A DNA stretch of 64,000 nucleotides, from NCBI RefSeq assembly GCF_013623775.1, contig NZ_JABFAM010000005.1:310001-374000 (forward strand), read 5' to 3'. Both the position numbers and the translations under genes were made by a program. The notes under the pieces were generated by a model. It ran no database searches. It worked only from the letters and a program-made list of their open reading frames with translations, and was not told where the DNA came from. Source of the DNA: Rufibacter sp. XAAS-G3-1 (lineage in GTDB: Bacteria; Bacteroidota; Bacteroidia; Cytophagales; Hymenobacteraceae). Positions 8,878-16,690 of the stretch are shown here, one piece after another. Positions within the stretch are counted from its first letter, which is position 1. Each line of letters opens with the position of its first letter.

Positions 8878-9631
8878 TAAGAGTTATATCTACGCATTTG
8901 GGTTAAGTTTGCTGGTGTTGGTAGGTTGTCAGAAGAAGGCGGTACCCGTTGCCTCTGGAACCGTGGCCCCGGAAAACATTAACAAAGTAAGCGTTGTCAA
9001 CACAGATTACACGTACTTCTCGGCCAAAGGAAGAGTACAGAGTGAAAGCAGCAAGATAAGTGCGAACCTCACCCTGCGCATGAAGAAAAACGAAGTCATC
9101 TGGGCTTCGGTGCAGGCCCTGGGCTTTGAGGCGGCCCGTCTGAAAGTAACCCCAGACTCAGTATATGTGGTGAACAGGCTCAAAGATGAATTCTTTGCCG
9201 GTTCGTATGACATGCTGCGGCAGCGCTACAACGTAGACGTGGATTTCAATACCCTGCAGGAAATCTTGATCGGGAATTTTGTGCCCAGTGACTCTAAGCG
9301 GGAAAAGCTGGCGCAGGAAGGCCCAGTGCAGCATTTGCGTACCCTGCGCACGAATCTACAGATAGACCAATTTGTGGACACCACCCGCTACAAACTAAAA
9401 CGTACCGAGGTTCGGAACCTACAGACCAAAGATTTCATGACCGTAGATTACCAGGATTTTGAAGATCTGAACGGGAAGCCTTTTGCCATGGCCCTCCTGC
9501 TTTCCATTCAGCAACCGGAGGGAAACGCCTCTAAAACAACGGTGGTGGCCGTGAAGCACCGGCAGGTTTCCACGTCTGAAACTTCCCTGGATTTCCCTTT
9601 TTCCGTACCTTCGAACTATGAACGAAAATAG
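8870..9631 (+). CDS. DUF4292-type lipoprotein
   Basis: 253 residues from the ATG at 8870, chosen because it gives a proper lipoprotein signal (YAFGLSLLVLVGC, lipobox LVGC with C20) and a short overlap with the TPR gene; a start at 8825 would hide the signal. The mature part reads like the LolA/LolB-like fold of DUF4292 proteins of Bacteroidota: a segment with SAKGRVQSESSKISANLTLR near residue 50, then MKKNEVIWASV. Such folds bind lipid acyl chains, so a role in lipoprotein or lipid trafficking is plausible but inferred. The 3' end overlaps the next gene by 14 bp, indicating tight coupling to the LytM protein. Confidence 0.8.
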   Translation: MNSKSYIYAFGLSLLVLVGCQKKAVPVASGTVAPENINKVSVVNTDYTYFSAKGRVQSESSKISANLTLRMKKNEVIWASVQALGFEAARLKVTPDSVYVVNRLKDEFFAGSYDMLRQRYNVDVDFNTLQEILIGNFVPSDSKREKLAQEGPVQHLRTLRTNLQIDQFVDTTRYKLKRTEVRNLQTKDFMTVDYQDFEDLNGKPFAMALLLSIQQPEGNASKTTVVAVKHRQVSTSETSLDFPFSVPSNYERK

Positions 9632-10991
9632 GGCGGGGCTACTTTATCTTTTATTATTCTTTTTCTTGATTGGGTGTCATTCTGCGGAGGCGCAGCAGAA
9701 AAGGACAACCCGTACCCCCTCCAAAACAGCCGCCAAAAAAGCACCGGTCAAAAGCAAAGCGCAGCTGGAGCGCGAAAAAAACGCGAACCTGAAACGTATT
9801 CAGGAGGCTAACCGCATTCTGCAGCAGACCGCCCAGAAAAAGCAGGCTTCCCTGGGGCAGCTCAACGTGATCAAAGAAAAGATTACGGTGCAGAAAGGGG
9901 TGATCACCAACATTTCCTCAGAAATCAGCTACCTTAACCGTGACTTGCGCACCACTGAGCAAAAAGTGGCCGATGCCCAGGCAGATCTGCAGCGGCTTAA
10001 GAAAGAATATTCGCGCCTTATTTACGCAGCCTCCAAAACGGCCAACAGCTACAACAAACTCATGTTCCTGTTTGCCTCAGATTCTTTCAACCAGATGATG
10101 CGGCGCATGAGTTACCTGCGCCAGTACACCGAGGCCCGTAAAAAGCAGGCCGCCGCCATAGAGGAAGTGCAGCAGAACCTCAACCAGCAACTCAACACCC
10201 TTACTTCGCAGAAAAAACAAAAGAGAAGTCTCTTGACCGTACAGCTGAACGAGAACAAGAACCTGCTCTCTATGCATGACCAGCAAGACCAAGTGATTCA
10301 GCAACTCAGTAAGCAGGAACAATCGTTGAAGCAGGAACTGGAGCAACGCCAAAAAGCCGTTCAGCAATTAGACAGGTTGATTGCCGCCAGGGTTCGGGAG
10401 GAAATTGCCCGGGCCGCCGCTGCCGCCAAGGCGAAAGCTGCCCGTGAAGCCGCCGCCGCCGCGGCCAAAGCCGGAAAGCCCGCTGGCACAGGCACCAACC
10501 CCGGCGCGGCCACCAATACCAAGGCTACCGTTTCCCGCACCGACCGGGTGACCCTTACCCCCGAAGCCGCCGTCCTGTCCTCTAACTTCGCGGGGAACAA
10601 AGGCCGTTTCTCCTGGCCGGTAGAACGCGGGTTTATCTCGCAGCGGTTCGGACGGCAGGCCCATCCGGTACTCAAGGGGGTGGTGGTAGAGAACCGGGGC
10701 ATTGATATTCAGACCGGAGCCAATGAACGGGTGAGATCCATCTTCGGGGGGAAAGTATTGACGGTGCAGACCATCCCGGGCATGAACAATATTGTGATGG
10801 TGCAGCACGGCGAGTACTTTACCGTCTACGCCAAACTCCGCACCGTGACGGTGACCGAAGGACAGGAAATCAGCGCCAAACAGACCATTGGTACCGTGTA
10901 CACAGATGCCGAGGGAACCTCTGAGCTTCAGTTCCAAATCTGGAAAAACCAATCCAACCTAAATCCGCAAGGCTGGCTCATGCCGAAATAA
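9618..10991 (+). CDS. EnvC-like murein hydrolase activator with a degenerate LytM (M23) domain
   Basis: 457 residues. The N-terminal export signal (LLYLLLFFFLIGC) might be read as a lipobox or as an ordinary signal. Residues about 35-260 are long coiled coils rich in Gln, Lys and Glu, then an Ala/Gly-rich linker, then a LytM/M23 domain from about residue 330 (FSWPVERGFISQRFGRQAHP). The zinc ligands of active M23 peptidases are missing: the first His of the HxGxD box is Asn (NRGID), and the final HxH is QFQ. The order coiled coil plus inactive LytM is that of EnvC, which activates amidases at the division septum. So activator function is favoured over peptidase. It closes the envelope block. 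Confidence 0.85.
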   Translation: MNENRAGLLYLLLFFFLIGCHSAEAQQKRTTRTPSKTAAKKAPVKSKAQLEREKNANLKRIQEANRILQQTAQKKQASLGQLNVIKEKITVQKGVITNISSEISYLNRDLRTTEQKVADAQADLQRLKKEYSRLIYAASKTANSYNKLMFLFASDSFNQMMRRMSYLRQYTEARKKQAAAIEEVQQNLNQQLNTLTSQKKQKRSLLTVQLNENKNLLSMHDQQDQVIQQLSKQEQSLKQELEQRQKAVQQLDRLIAARVREEIARAAAAAKAKAAREAAAAAAKAGKPAGTGTNPGAATNTKATVSRTDRVTLTPEAAVLSSNFAGNKGRFSWPVERGFISQRFGRQAHPVLKGVVVENRGIDIQTGANERVRSIFGGKVLTVQTIPGMNNIVMVQHGEYFTVYAKLRTVTVTEGQEISAKQTIGTVYTDAEGTSELQFQIWKNQSNLNPQGWLMPK

Positions 10992-10999
10992 AAATTCCT

Positions 11000-11035
11000 G
11001 TTTTGCGCCTGTTTTTCCAGAAACAGGCGCAAAAC
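11000..11035. repeat. GCCTGTTTT-family palindrome
   Basis: Perfect 15-bp arms (GTTTTGCGCCTGTTT and its complement) with a 6-base loop begin 9 bp after the stop codon of the EnvC-like gene. Confidence 0.88.
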
Positions 11036-11104
11036 ACCTTTGAGGGCAGGGGCCCCTTGTGCTTGCCCTTGATTTCCAGATGGCTAGTCTCAAACAGGAA
11101 TTCC

Positions 11105-11142
11105 TGTTTTAAGGCTTTTTTGCCGAAAACAGGTTAGAAAAC
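11105..11142. repeat. GCCTGTTTT-family palindrome, degenerate
   Basis: TGTTTTAAGGCTTTTTTGCC followed by GAAAACAGGTTAGAAAAC. It is a mismatched member and runs directly into the next hairpin. Confidence 0.6.
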
Positions 11143-11181
11143 AAAGGGGTAGAGAACTGCGGTTCTCTACCCCTTTGTTTT
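11138..11181. terminator. Strong hairpin, likely bidirectional terminator
   Basis: Arms AAAACAAAGGGGTAGAGAAC and complement (20 bp) enclose a 4-base loop, with A-rich left and T-rich right flanks. It lies between the plus-strand envelope block and the minus-strand methyltransferase gene and could stop transcription both ways. Confidence 0.65.
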
Positions 11182-11227
11182 GAATGGGAAGTTGATAGCG
11201 TTGAAAGGCGGTTATAGGTTTCAGCTT

Positions 11228-11293
11228 GTGGTTTCCGGCGAGTCTGGAGACTCGCTTCATCCTTTGTCCCGAGACTAAAGTCTCGCGCCAGCC
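11228..11293 (+). repeat. Composite GAGTCTGGAGA / GAGACTAAAGTCTC repeat, copy B
   Basis: Begins GGCGAGTCTGGAGACTCGC, contains TTCATCCTTTGTCC and ends with GAGACTAAAGTCTCGCGCC. It matches 2181-2253 (minus) and 27863-27927 (plus). Confidence 0.8.
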
Positions 11294-11348
11294 AGCAAGT
11301 ATTTGCAGCAGCTAGTTTGTAAATAGGAGGACAAATAAAACATGCCTT

Positions 11349-11442
11349 TTGTCATCCTGGAAGGATCTTGTGGGCAAGCTAGAAAAGCACTAATGAAACA
11401 AATTTGCCGTTCACGGCCAAGATCCTTTCAGGATGACAGGGA
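11349..11442. repeat. TCATCCTGGAAGGATCTTG inverted-repeat element
   Basis: The ends GTCATCCTGGAAGGATCTTG and CAAGATCCTTTCAGGATGAC are near-perfect reverse complements enclosing about 50 bp. Half-copies or diverged copies lie at about 12349-12376 and 45587-45680. Confidence 0.8.
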
Positions 11443-11498
11443 AAAAGAAGTAGTGCTTATTCCTGACCTTGTACTTCGGTTCGATTTCCAGTTACTCC

Positions 11499-11534
11499 TT
11501 TTAAACCTGTTTTCTAAAAAACAGCCCTAAAACG
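11499..11534. repeat. GCCTGTTTT-family palindrome, degenerate
   Basis: CTTTTAAACCTGTTTTCTAA then AAAACAGCCCTAAAACGG. It ends 11 bp before the stop codon of the minus-strand methyltransferase gene at 11545, that is just 3' of that gene. Confidence 0.7.
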
Positions 11535-11544
11535 GAAGCGAAGG

Positions 11545-12264
11545 TCAACGTTTGTAAATAAGGAAAACCGCAGGTTGTTTGTGAAGGTCAGGTACGTTGC
11601 CTTTCCAGTCCGCCACCCGCAGGGTTTTGATGAATTCATTGGAGCCCGTGATGTTGGCGGCAATGCACAGCTTGGTGTCTTTGCTTAAGTGCAGCAGCAA
11701 ATCGTCTATCATCTGTTTGTTGCGGTAAGGTGTTTCCATGAAGATCTGGGTCTGGTCTTTCTGCGCCATTTCTTTCTCCAACCCCTTCAAGGCCTGAATA
11801 CGGTCACGTTTCTCAATGGGCAGATAGCCGTGAAACGCAAACGACTGACCGTTGAATCCCGAGGCCATCAACCCCATCAGAATAGCCGAAGGGCCTACCA
11901 ACGGCACTACTTTCACGCCGTGCTGGTGCGCCAGACGCGCCAACTCCGCCCCCGGGTCTGCCACGCCCGGGCAACCGGCCTCTGAAATTACCCCGGCATC
12001 TTGTCCGGCAAGCAAAGGCTTTAAGGCAGCGGTTAATTCGGCATCAGAGGAATTCTTATCAATAACCGTAATCTGTAGTTCTTCTATGGTTTGGCTGGGT
12101 GCAATGGATTTGATGTAGCGACGGGCGGTGCGGGCATTCTCCACCAGAAAACAGGTGAGCTCCGCCGTTACCTCGGCCACCTGCCGGCAAATGACATCTG
12201 CCGCTGTGTCCTCGGCCAAAACAGTGGGAATTAAGAAGAGAGTGCCTTTGGCGGGTGTGCTCAT
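11545..12264 (-). CDS. SAM-dependent methyltransferase of the tetrapyrrole methylase (RsmI-like) family
   Basis: 239 residues. The fold family covers cobalamin-precursor methylases and RsmI, which 2'-O-methylates C1402 of 16S rRNA. Seen here: the N-terminal LFLIPTVLAEDTAADVI, the segment VISEAGCPGVADPGAELARLA that corresponds to the conserved SDAGTPGISDPG loop of RsmI, and VKVVPLVGPSAILMGLMASG, the SAM-site segment VVPIPGPSA in RsmI. The first half of RsmI, with P-loop-like GNLeDIT, is altered here, which is common in the Bacteroidota paralogue. rRNA methylation is the best guess and the substrate is unproven. It is the last gene of a minus-strand run. Confidence 0.8.
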   Translation of the reverse strand: MSTPAKGTLFLIPTVLAEDTAADVICRQVAEVTAELTCFLVENARTARRYIKSIAPSQTIEELQITVIDKNSSDAELTAALKPLLAGQDAGVISEAGCPGVADPGAELARLAHQHGVKVVPLVGPSAILMGLMASGFNGQSFAFHGYLPIEKRDRIQALKGLEKEMAQKDQTQIFMETPYRNKQMIDDLLLHLSKDTKLCIAANITGSNEFIKTLRVADWKGNVPDLHKQPAVFLIYKR

Positions 12265-12348
12265 GTTTCTTTGGTGTTTTATCTAAAAGGGGTTCAAAAC
12301 AGGAGAAGCAGCTTTTCTCTCTTTTGTCATCCTGATTATCTCCCTGCT

Positions 12349-12376
12349 GTCATCCTGGAAGGATCTTGTGGGCGAA
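12349..12376. repeat. TCATCCTGGAAGGATCTTG half-element
   Basis: TGTCATCCTGGAAGGATCTT followed by GTGGGCGAAC. It matches the left end of the element at 11349-11442; a second partial TCATCCTGAT start lies 25 bp upstream. No right arm is seen. Confidence 0.65.
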
Positions 12377-12492
12377 CTAGATAGACTTGGGCTTAAGCGC
12401 TACAATCGTTCGGGGCCTAGGTTCGTTAGAATGATAGAATTTTAACTGAATTGCCAGAGATTCAAATAGATATTGGTTCAGAATAGGAGTAA

Positions 12493-13260
12493 CTATCCCT
12501 GCAGAAACTCCATGGTTAACCCATAGAATTCCTGCGGTTGTTCGGCGTGAAGCCAATGACCGGCGTTCTCAATGGTTTCTATGCGGGCATTGGGGAAGAG
12601 TTTCTGAATCTGCGGTAAGTCCTGCTCTGGTTTAATGTAGCGCGAGTTGCCGCCGCGCAGAAACAGCGTGGGGTTGGTAAAAGGCGTGTCTGAGTCAATG
12701 TTACTCAGTACTTGAGGCAGGTTTGCTTCAATGGCATCCAGGTTTAGGCGCCAGCCAAAGCTGTTGTCTTCTTTGCGGTACAGGTTTTTGAGCAGGAACT
12801 GGCGGGTACCGTAATCATTTACATTCACGGCCAGTTGGTCATCGGCTTCCTGCCGGTTTTTAACCGAAGCGAGGTCAATGGAGCGGAAACCAGCCAGAAT
12901 ATCATCGTGGTGCGGGGGGTAGTACTTAGGAGCTATGTCAGCGACCAGCAGTTTGGAGAGCTTATCCGGGTTTTGCAGGGCGAAGTTCATGGCTACCTTG
13001 CCACCCATGGAATGACCAATAATCATGGGGTTCTGCAGTTGGTGCTGCTGAATGAACTCCAGCAGGTCATCTGACATGAGCTGGTAACTGAACTCAGGAG
13101 AATGCGGCGAGCGGCCGTGGTTGCGCAGGTCAATCAGGTACACCTGGTAGGTTTTGGAGAACTCGCGGCCCAGGGTCTGCCAATTGTCCAGCGTGCCGAA
13201 GAGACCGTGTAAGATAAGGAGGGGCTGGCCTTCGCCTAAGAGCTTATAATTTAATTCCAT
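12493..13260 (-). CDS. Alpha/beta hydrolase (YbfF-like esterase)
   Basis: 255 residues, a compact single-domain alpha/beta hydrolase. Seen: the oxyanion loop LHGLFGTLDNW (18-28), the YLIDLRNHGRSPHS strand-loop with the family's DxRxHGxS, the nucleophile elbow GHSMGG with S84, and a C-terminal His in AGHWLHAE. This pattern, especially DLRNHGRS, is that of the YbfF/abhydrolase-11 esterase group, which cleaves short acyl esters or acyl-CoA in vitro. The natural substrate is unknown. The gene lies between a methyltransferase and a small membrane protein on the same strand, with spacers of 200 and 40 bp. Confidence 0.85.
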   Translation of the reverse strand: MELNYKLLGEGQPLLILHGLFGTLDNWQTLGREFSKTYQVYLIDLRNHGRSPHSPEFSYQLMSDDLLEFIQQHQLQNPMIIGHSMGGKVAMNFALQNPDKLSKLLVADIAPKYYPPHHDDILAGFRSIDLASVKNRQEADDQLAVNVNDYGTRQFLLKNLYRKEDNSFGWRLNLDAIEANLPQVLSNIDSDTPFTNPTLFLRGGNSRYIKPEQDLPQIQKLFPNARIETIENAGHWLHAEQPQEFYGLTMEFLQG

Positions 13261-13284
13261 GGTCTGGAGGGGTTTCGTAAGAGA

Positions 13285-13324
13285 TGCGTTTTAGGTCTGT
13301 TTTACAGAAAACAGACCCATTTCG
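13285..13324. repeat. GCCTGTTTT-family palindrome overlapping a stop codon
   Basis: GCGTTTTAGGTCTGTTTT and AAAACAGACCCATTTCG form an imperfect palindrome. Its loop contains the stop codon (complement of 13302-13304) of the minus-strand membrane-protein gene, so one arm encodes that protein's last residues. Confidence 0.75.
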
Positions 13325-13880
13325 TTTTGGTTTGGTACGGCACGCGGGGCCAAAGGGCTTTCAGTTGCTCTAAATCTATCAGCAAAGAGGTGATTTTAAG
13401 CTGTTCTCCGTTGGTGAGCGAAAGCGTGAGGTACTGGTAAGAACTCCAGAAGAAGCGTTTAGACAGGCTGCGGGTGTGCGTGATTTCCCTAATGTGCTGC
13501 GGGTTGAGCAGATACTTGCCGCCGGGTTGCAGGAGTAACGCGCTTTTGGTCTCTTTTTCCAATTCCAGGGCATTTTCCCGCTCATAGCGCCAGTACTGAA
13601 AATGCACCAGCAACGTGGGCAAAGCGAACAGAAACAGCACCGTGCCCAAACCAATCGCAATGCCTTTTTCCAACGGCGTATCATTCTGTTCCCGCAGCAG
13701 CATGCCCAGCATGGTACCGCCCAACCAGAAACTGAGCAACGACCAGAACACCATCTTGAACTGGCGCATGGGCGAGAGAAAGAACACCCGCTGCTGTTTC
13801 CTGAACAACCAGGCAAAGAACCGCACGCCGTACTGCGCCGCTATGACTAAGGCGGCTATTTTGAGCAACACGCCTAGCAT
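13302..13880 (-). CDS. Membrane protein of unknown function, PH-like C-terminus
   Basis: 192 residues with hydrophobic stretches near 4-22, about 45-62 and about 75-93, suggesting two or three membrane helices, then a soluble C-terminal half with alternating beta-like segments (YLLNPQHIREITHTRS, YQYLTLSLTNGEQLKITS) that resembles bacterial PH-like domains. I do not recognise the family with confidence. The last ten or so residues are encoded by one arm of a dispersed palindrome, suggesting that the natural C-terminus was replaced when the repeat inserted. It lies between pdxJ and a hydrolase gene on the same strand. Confidence 0.65.
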   Translation of the reverse strand: MLGVLLKIAALVIAAQYGVRFFAWLFRKQQRVFFLSPMRQFKMVFWSLLSFWLGGTMLGMLLREQNDTPLEKGIAIGLGTVLFLFALPTLLVHFQYWRYERENALELEKETKSALLLQPGGKYLLNPQHIREITHTRSLSKRFFWSSYQYLTLSLTNGEQLKITSLLIDLEQLKALWPRVPYQTKTKWVCFL

Positions 13881-13888
13881 AGCAGCCG

Positions 13889-13925
13889 GGTTTTAGGGCT
13901 GTTTTTTAGAAAATGAACCGAAAAA
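13889..13925. repeat. GCCTGTTTT-family palindrome, degenerate
   Basis: GGGTTTTAGGGCTGTTTT then AGAAAATGAACCGAAAAAAGG. It sits between the pdxJ stop codon (13939) and the start of the next minus-strand gene. Confidence 0.6.
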
Positions 13926-13938
13926 AGGAAATATCGCA

Positions 13939-14655
13939 TTAGTAGTTGAGTTGGCGCAAGTAAAGCTGGATGGTGTTCTCCAAACCGTAATACAGCGCGT
14001 CACAAATGAGGGCGTGGCCAATGGAAACTTCAGCCAGGTTAGGCAGTTGCTCTCTGAGGTAGCGCAGATTGTCCAGATCCAGGTCATGGCCGGCGTTCAG
14101 GCCTAAGCCGCAAGTTTGGGCCACGCGGGCCGCCTCGGCGTAGGGTTTTACGGCCGCTTCGCGGTTGGTTAGGTAGTCGTGGGCGTAGGCTTCGGTGTAA
14201 AGTTCAATGCGATCAGTGCCCGTTTCGGCGGCGCCTTCCACCTGCGCGGTAATGGGGTCTACGAAGATGGACGTCCGGATGCCGTGGGCTTTGAACTTGG
14301 CAATCACGTCTACCAGAAAGTCTTTGTGTTTAAGCGTGTCCCAACCGGCGTTAGAAGTGATGGCGTCGGGCGCATCGGGTACCAGGGTCACCTGTTCGGG
14401 CTTTACGGCTAAGACCAGTTTGATGAAATCTGGGGTAGGGTTGCCCTCAATGTTGAACTCGGTAGTCACCACGGCCTTCAGGTCGTATACATCCTGAAAC
14501 CGGATGTGCCGCTCGTCGGGCCGCGGGTGCACCGTGATGCCCTGTGCCCCGAACCGTTCGCAGTCCAGCGCGGTTTGCACTACATTTGGCCGGTTGCCGC
14601 CGCGGGCGTTCCGTAACGTGGCTATTTTATTTATATTTACGCTCAGTTTCGTCAT
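13939..14655 (-). CDS. pdxJ: Pyridoxine 5'-phosphate synthase
   Basis: 238 residues, the normal length. PdxJ condenses 1-deoxyxylulose-5-phosphate with 3-amino-2-oxopropyl phosphate to pyridoxine 5'-phosphate, the last ring-closing step of DXP-dependent vitamin B6 synthesis. Seen: the N-terminal [20 protein letters not shown] (residues 4-23), the [11 protein letters not shown] loop with the catalytic His and Arg, EFNIEGNPT, and [15 protein letters not shown] near residue 180, which matches the phosphate-binding GHDL segment. A TATCTTTG -7 box lies 38 bp upstream. It diverges from the YqeY-like gene. Confidence 0.96.
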   Translation of the reverse strand: MTKLSVNINKIATLRNARGGNRPNVVQTALDCERFGAQGITVHPRPDERHIRFQDVYDLKAVVTTEFNIEGNPTPDFIKLVLAVKPEQVTLVPDAPDAITSNAGWDTLKHKDFLVDVIAKFKAHGIRTSIFVDPITAQVEGAAETGTDRIELYTEAYAHDYLTNREAAVKPYAEAARVAQTCGLGLNAGHDLDLDNLRYLREQLPNLAEVSIGHALICDALYYGLENTIQLYLRQLNY

Positions 14656-14692
14656 GGTTCTTTTGCGTTAACGTTCTTCGGGATGAATGGAA

Positions 14693-14700
14693 CAAAGATA
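14693..14700 (-). promoter_or_regulatory. -7 box of pdxJ
   Basis: On the minus strand this reads TATCTTTG, an exact TAnnTTTG match, 37 bp before the pdxJ ATG. The -33 box is weak (TTTC). Confidence 0.6.
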
Positions 14701-14770
14701 AAAGAAACTTGATGTCACTTTCCTAAATGATTTCTGACCCGGGTGCCGTGGCACCTTTACTAAATAAACT

Positions 14771-15232
14771 ATGAGCCTGAAAGAAAAAGTTGAAGCCGGC
14801 ATTAAACAAGCCATGTTGGCTAAAGATAAAGTGCGTCTGCAAGCCCTGCGCGCCATCAAGTCCCAGATTCTGTTAGCCGAAACCGAGAAAGGCGGCGTGC
14901 AGGCCTTAACTCCAGACACTGAGCTGAAACTGCTGACCAAAGCCGCCAAACAACGCCGCGAATCGGCGGAGGTGTACCGCACCCAGTCCCGTACCGACCT
15001 GGAGGAAATTGAACTAGCCGAACTGGCGATCATTGAGGAATTCCTGCCCCAGCAACTGGACGAAGGCGATTTACGCGAGCGTCTGCTGGAAATCATCCAG
15101 CGCGTGGGTGCCTTGGGGCCTTCAGACATGGGCAAAGTAATGGGCGTGGCCTCCCGTGAACTAGCGGGCCAAGCCGACGGCCGGGCCATTTCCAACGCGG
15201 TAAACGCCTTGTTGAACAACACCAACGCCTAA
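14771..15232 (+). CDS. GatB/YqeY domain protein
   Basis: 153 residues, all helical, matching the stand-alone YqeY family (SLKEKVEAGIKQAMLAKDKV at the N-terminus, then LRAIKSQILLAETEKGG, and the C-terminal GPSDMGKVMG segment). The domain is homologous to the tail of the GatB subunit of tRNA-dependent amidotransferase, which touches tRNA, so a tRNA-related role is usually assumed but unproven. It diverges from pdxJ and is followed after 9 bp by the CvpA-like gene, so the two are likely cotranscribed. Confidence 0.92.
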   Translation: MSLKEKVEAGIKQAMLAKDKVRLQALRAIKSQILLAETEKGGVQALTPDTELKLLTKAAKQRRESAEVYRTQSRTDLEEIELAELAIIEEFLPQQLDEGDLRERLLEIIQRVGALGPSDMGKVMGVASRELAGQADGRAISNAVNALLNNTNA

Positions 15233-15241
15233 TTCCCAGGG

Positions 15242-15751
15242 GTGAGTACCTTCGACCTTTTCCTGCTTCTGCCGGTGGCGTACGGCGCTTTCAAGGGTTT
15301 CTTCAAAGGCCTAGTGCTGGAGATTGCCTCTTTGGCGACGCTCGTCATCTTGACCGTCTTCGGAATGAAAATAGTAGGGCTGGTGACGCCGCCCATCCAT
15401 GAGTGGCTGGGTGACAAAGCCGGTTTTCTGCCGTTTCTTCCGTACCTGCTGGTTTTTACCGGCATCGGCTTTGCCGTAAGGGCGGTGGGCAGAATGGTCA
15501 AGAAAGGTGTACATTTAACCCCGCTGGGCATGATGGACAACGTGGTAGGAGCCGGGCTGGGCGGCGCCAAATGGGCGTTTGCCATTTGCCTGCTGGTGTA
15601 CTTCGCCAACGCCACGGGCTTGGACGTGGCCCTGCAAACCGTGCGTGAGTCTGACGTGTACCCGTATTACCTGGATGCCGCGCCCAACGCTTGGGCTTTG
15701 GTGCAATGGATAATCCCCTTCGGGCGCGAGGCGCTGGAGTCATTTGGGTAA
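15242..15751 (+). CDS. CvpA-family membrane protein
   Basis: 169 residues from a GTG start placed 10 bp after the yqeY-like stop codon. Four hydrophobic stretches are visible: about 5-25, 30-50, 62-85 (FLPYLLVFTGIGFAVRAVG) and 100-120. This and the pattern FDLFLLLPVAYGAFKGFFKG are typical of CvpA proteins, first known for colicin V production and linked to envelope stress and bile resistance. No catalytic motif is expected. The reading would otherwise begin at a downstream Met inside a membrane helix, so GTG is preferred. Confidence 0.85.
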   Translation: MSTFDLFLLLPVAYGAFKGFFKGLVLEIASLATLVILTVFGMKIVGLVTPPIHEWLGDKAGFLPFLPYLLVFTGIGFAVRAVGRMVKKGVHLTPLGMMDNVVGAGLGGAKWAFAICLLVYFANATGLDVALQTVRESDVYPYYLDAAPNAWALVQWIIPFGREALESFG

Positions 15752-15764
15752 AATCCGCAACTGT

Positions 15765-15804
15765 CCGTTTTGAGGCTATTTTTACCAAAACAGCCTCAAA
15801 ACGG
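15765..15804. repeat. GCCTGTTTT-family palindrome
   Basis: CCGTTTTGAGGCTATTTT and AAAACAGCCTCAAAACGG, one mismatch, 13 bp after the cvpA-like stop codon. The following 250 bp up to pabA hold two more members and nothing else that I can recognise. Confidence 0.85.
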
Positions 15805-15850
15805 GAGTAAGTCCTGCAAAACCGCAGTTGCTGGTCACCGTCAAGTTTCC

Positions 15851-15902
15851 ATGTTTCTGTTTTAGGCCTGTTTTTGGAAAAACAAGCCTAAAACAGAAAC
15901 AT
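15851..15902. repeat. GCCTGTTTT-family palindrome, 25-bp arms
   Basis: ATGTTTCTGTTTTAGGCCTG-TTTTT pairs with AAAAACAAGCCTAAAACAGA-AACAT with one mismatch. Confidence 0.88.
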
Positions 15903-16000
15903 CTTGTTCGCCTTTGCTGGGTGTTTTCAACGGCTAGCCGAAAGGCTTCTGCGGATGGAGGCGTGGCTGGCTTCTCTCTTCTTCCTCTTTACTAAACAGG

Positions 16001-16046
16001 TTCCTGTTTTAAGCTTGTATTGCCAAAAACAGGCCCAAAACAGGAA
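16001..16046. repeat. GCCTGTTTT-family palindrome
   Basis: TTCCTGTTTTAAGCTTGTAT and AAACAGGCCCAAAACAGGAA. It ends 34 bp before the proposed pabA start. An upstream ATG at 16020 lies inside this repeat and is therefore unlikely to be used. Confidence 0.8.
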
Positions 16047-16079
16047 TATCTTTTTTCGCTTGGTTGCGTTTTCTTCTCT

Positions 16080-16655
16080 GTGCTGCTGCTTTTAGACAAC
16101 TTTGATTCCTTTACCTACAACCTCTTTGACTATTTCCGCCAGTTGGGCGTAGAGGTGGAAGTACGCCGGAATGATGTGCCGCTGGAACAACTCAAAGCCT
16201 TGCCGCTAGAGGGAATTGTCTTGTCGCCGGGGCCGGGCACGCCCGAACGGGCCGGGGTCATGCCCGCCGTCATTGACTATTACCATGACCGCTTGCCTAT
16301 GCTGGGTATCTGTCTGGGGCACCAGGCGTTAGGTCAGTTCTTCGGGGCCAAGGTGGTGAAAGGCCTGCGGCCAATGCACGGGAAAATCTCGGAGATTGAG
16401 TGTGTACCTGATCCCATTTTTGCGGGGCTTCCCGCCAGTATACCGGTAGTGCGCTACCATTCACTGGTGGTACAGGAATCTCCAGCAGATTTGGTACCGC
16501 TGGCGCAAACCTCTGAGGGGGAACTCATGGCGTTCAGGCACGCCCATTTGCCCTTATACGCGTTGCAGTTTCACCCAGAGGCGGCGCTTACCCCGCACGG
16601 ACTGGAAATACTCAGAAATTGGGTGAATATTGCTAATATTACATCTTTAGAATAG
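16080..16655 (+). CDS. pabA: Aminodeoxychorismate/anthranilate synthase component II (glutamine amidotransferase)
   Basis: 191 residues when begun at the GTG at 16080, giving LLLLDNFDSFTYNLFDYF directly after the start as in other PabA/TrpG proteins; the ATG at 16020 would add 20 residues from a palindrome. The class I amidotransferase triad is present: C78 in GICLGHQALG, and His and Glu in LQFHPEAAL. The subunit hydrolyses glutamine and passes ammonia to the chorismate-binding partner for folate (PabB) or tryptophan (TrpE). No partner gene is next to it, so whether it is PabA, TrpG or shared is open. It is followed after 35 bp by a hydrolase gene. Confidence 0.9.
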   Translation: MLLLLDNFDSFTYNLFDYFRQLGVEVEVRRNDVPLEQLKALPLEGIVLSPGPGTPERAGVMPAVIDYYHDRLPMLGICLGHQALGQFFGAKVVKGLRPMHGKISEIECVPDPIFAGLPASIPVVRYHSLVVQESPADLVPLAQTSEGELMAFRHAHLPLYALQFHPEAALTPHGLEILRNWVNIANITSLE

Positions 16656-16690
16656 ATTATACTTACTATCAATACAAGCGATTTTCTCAC

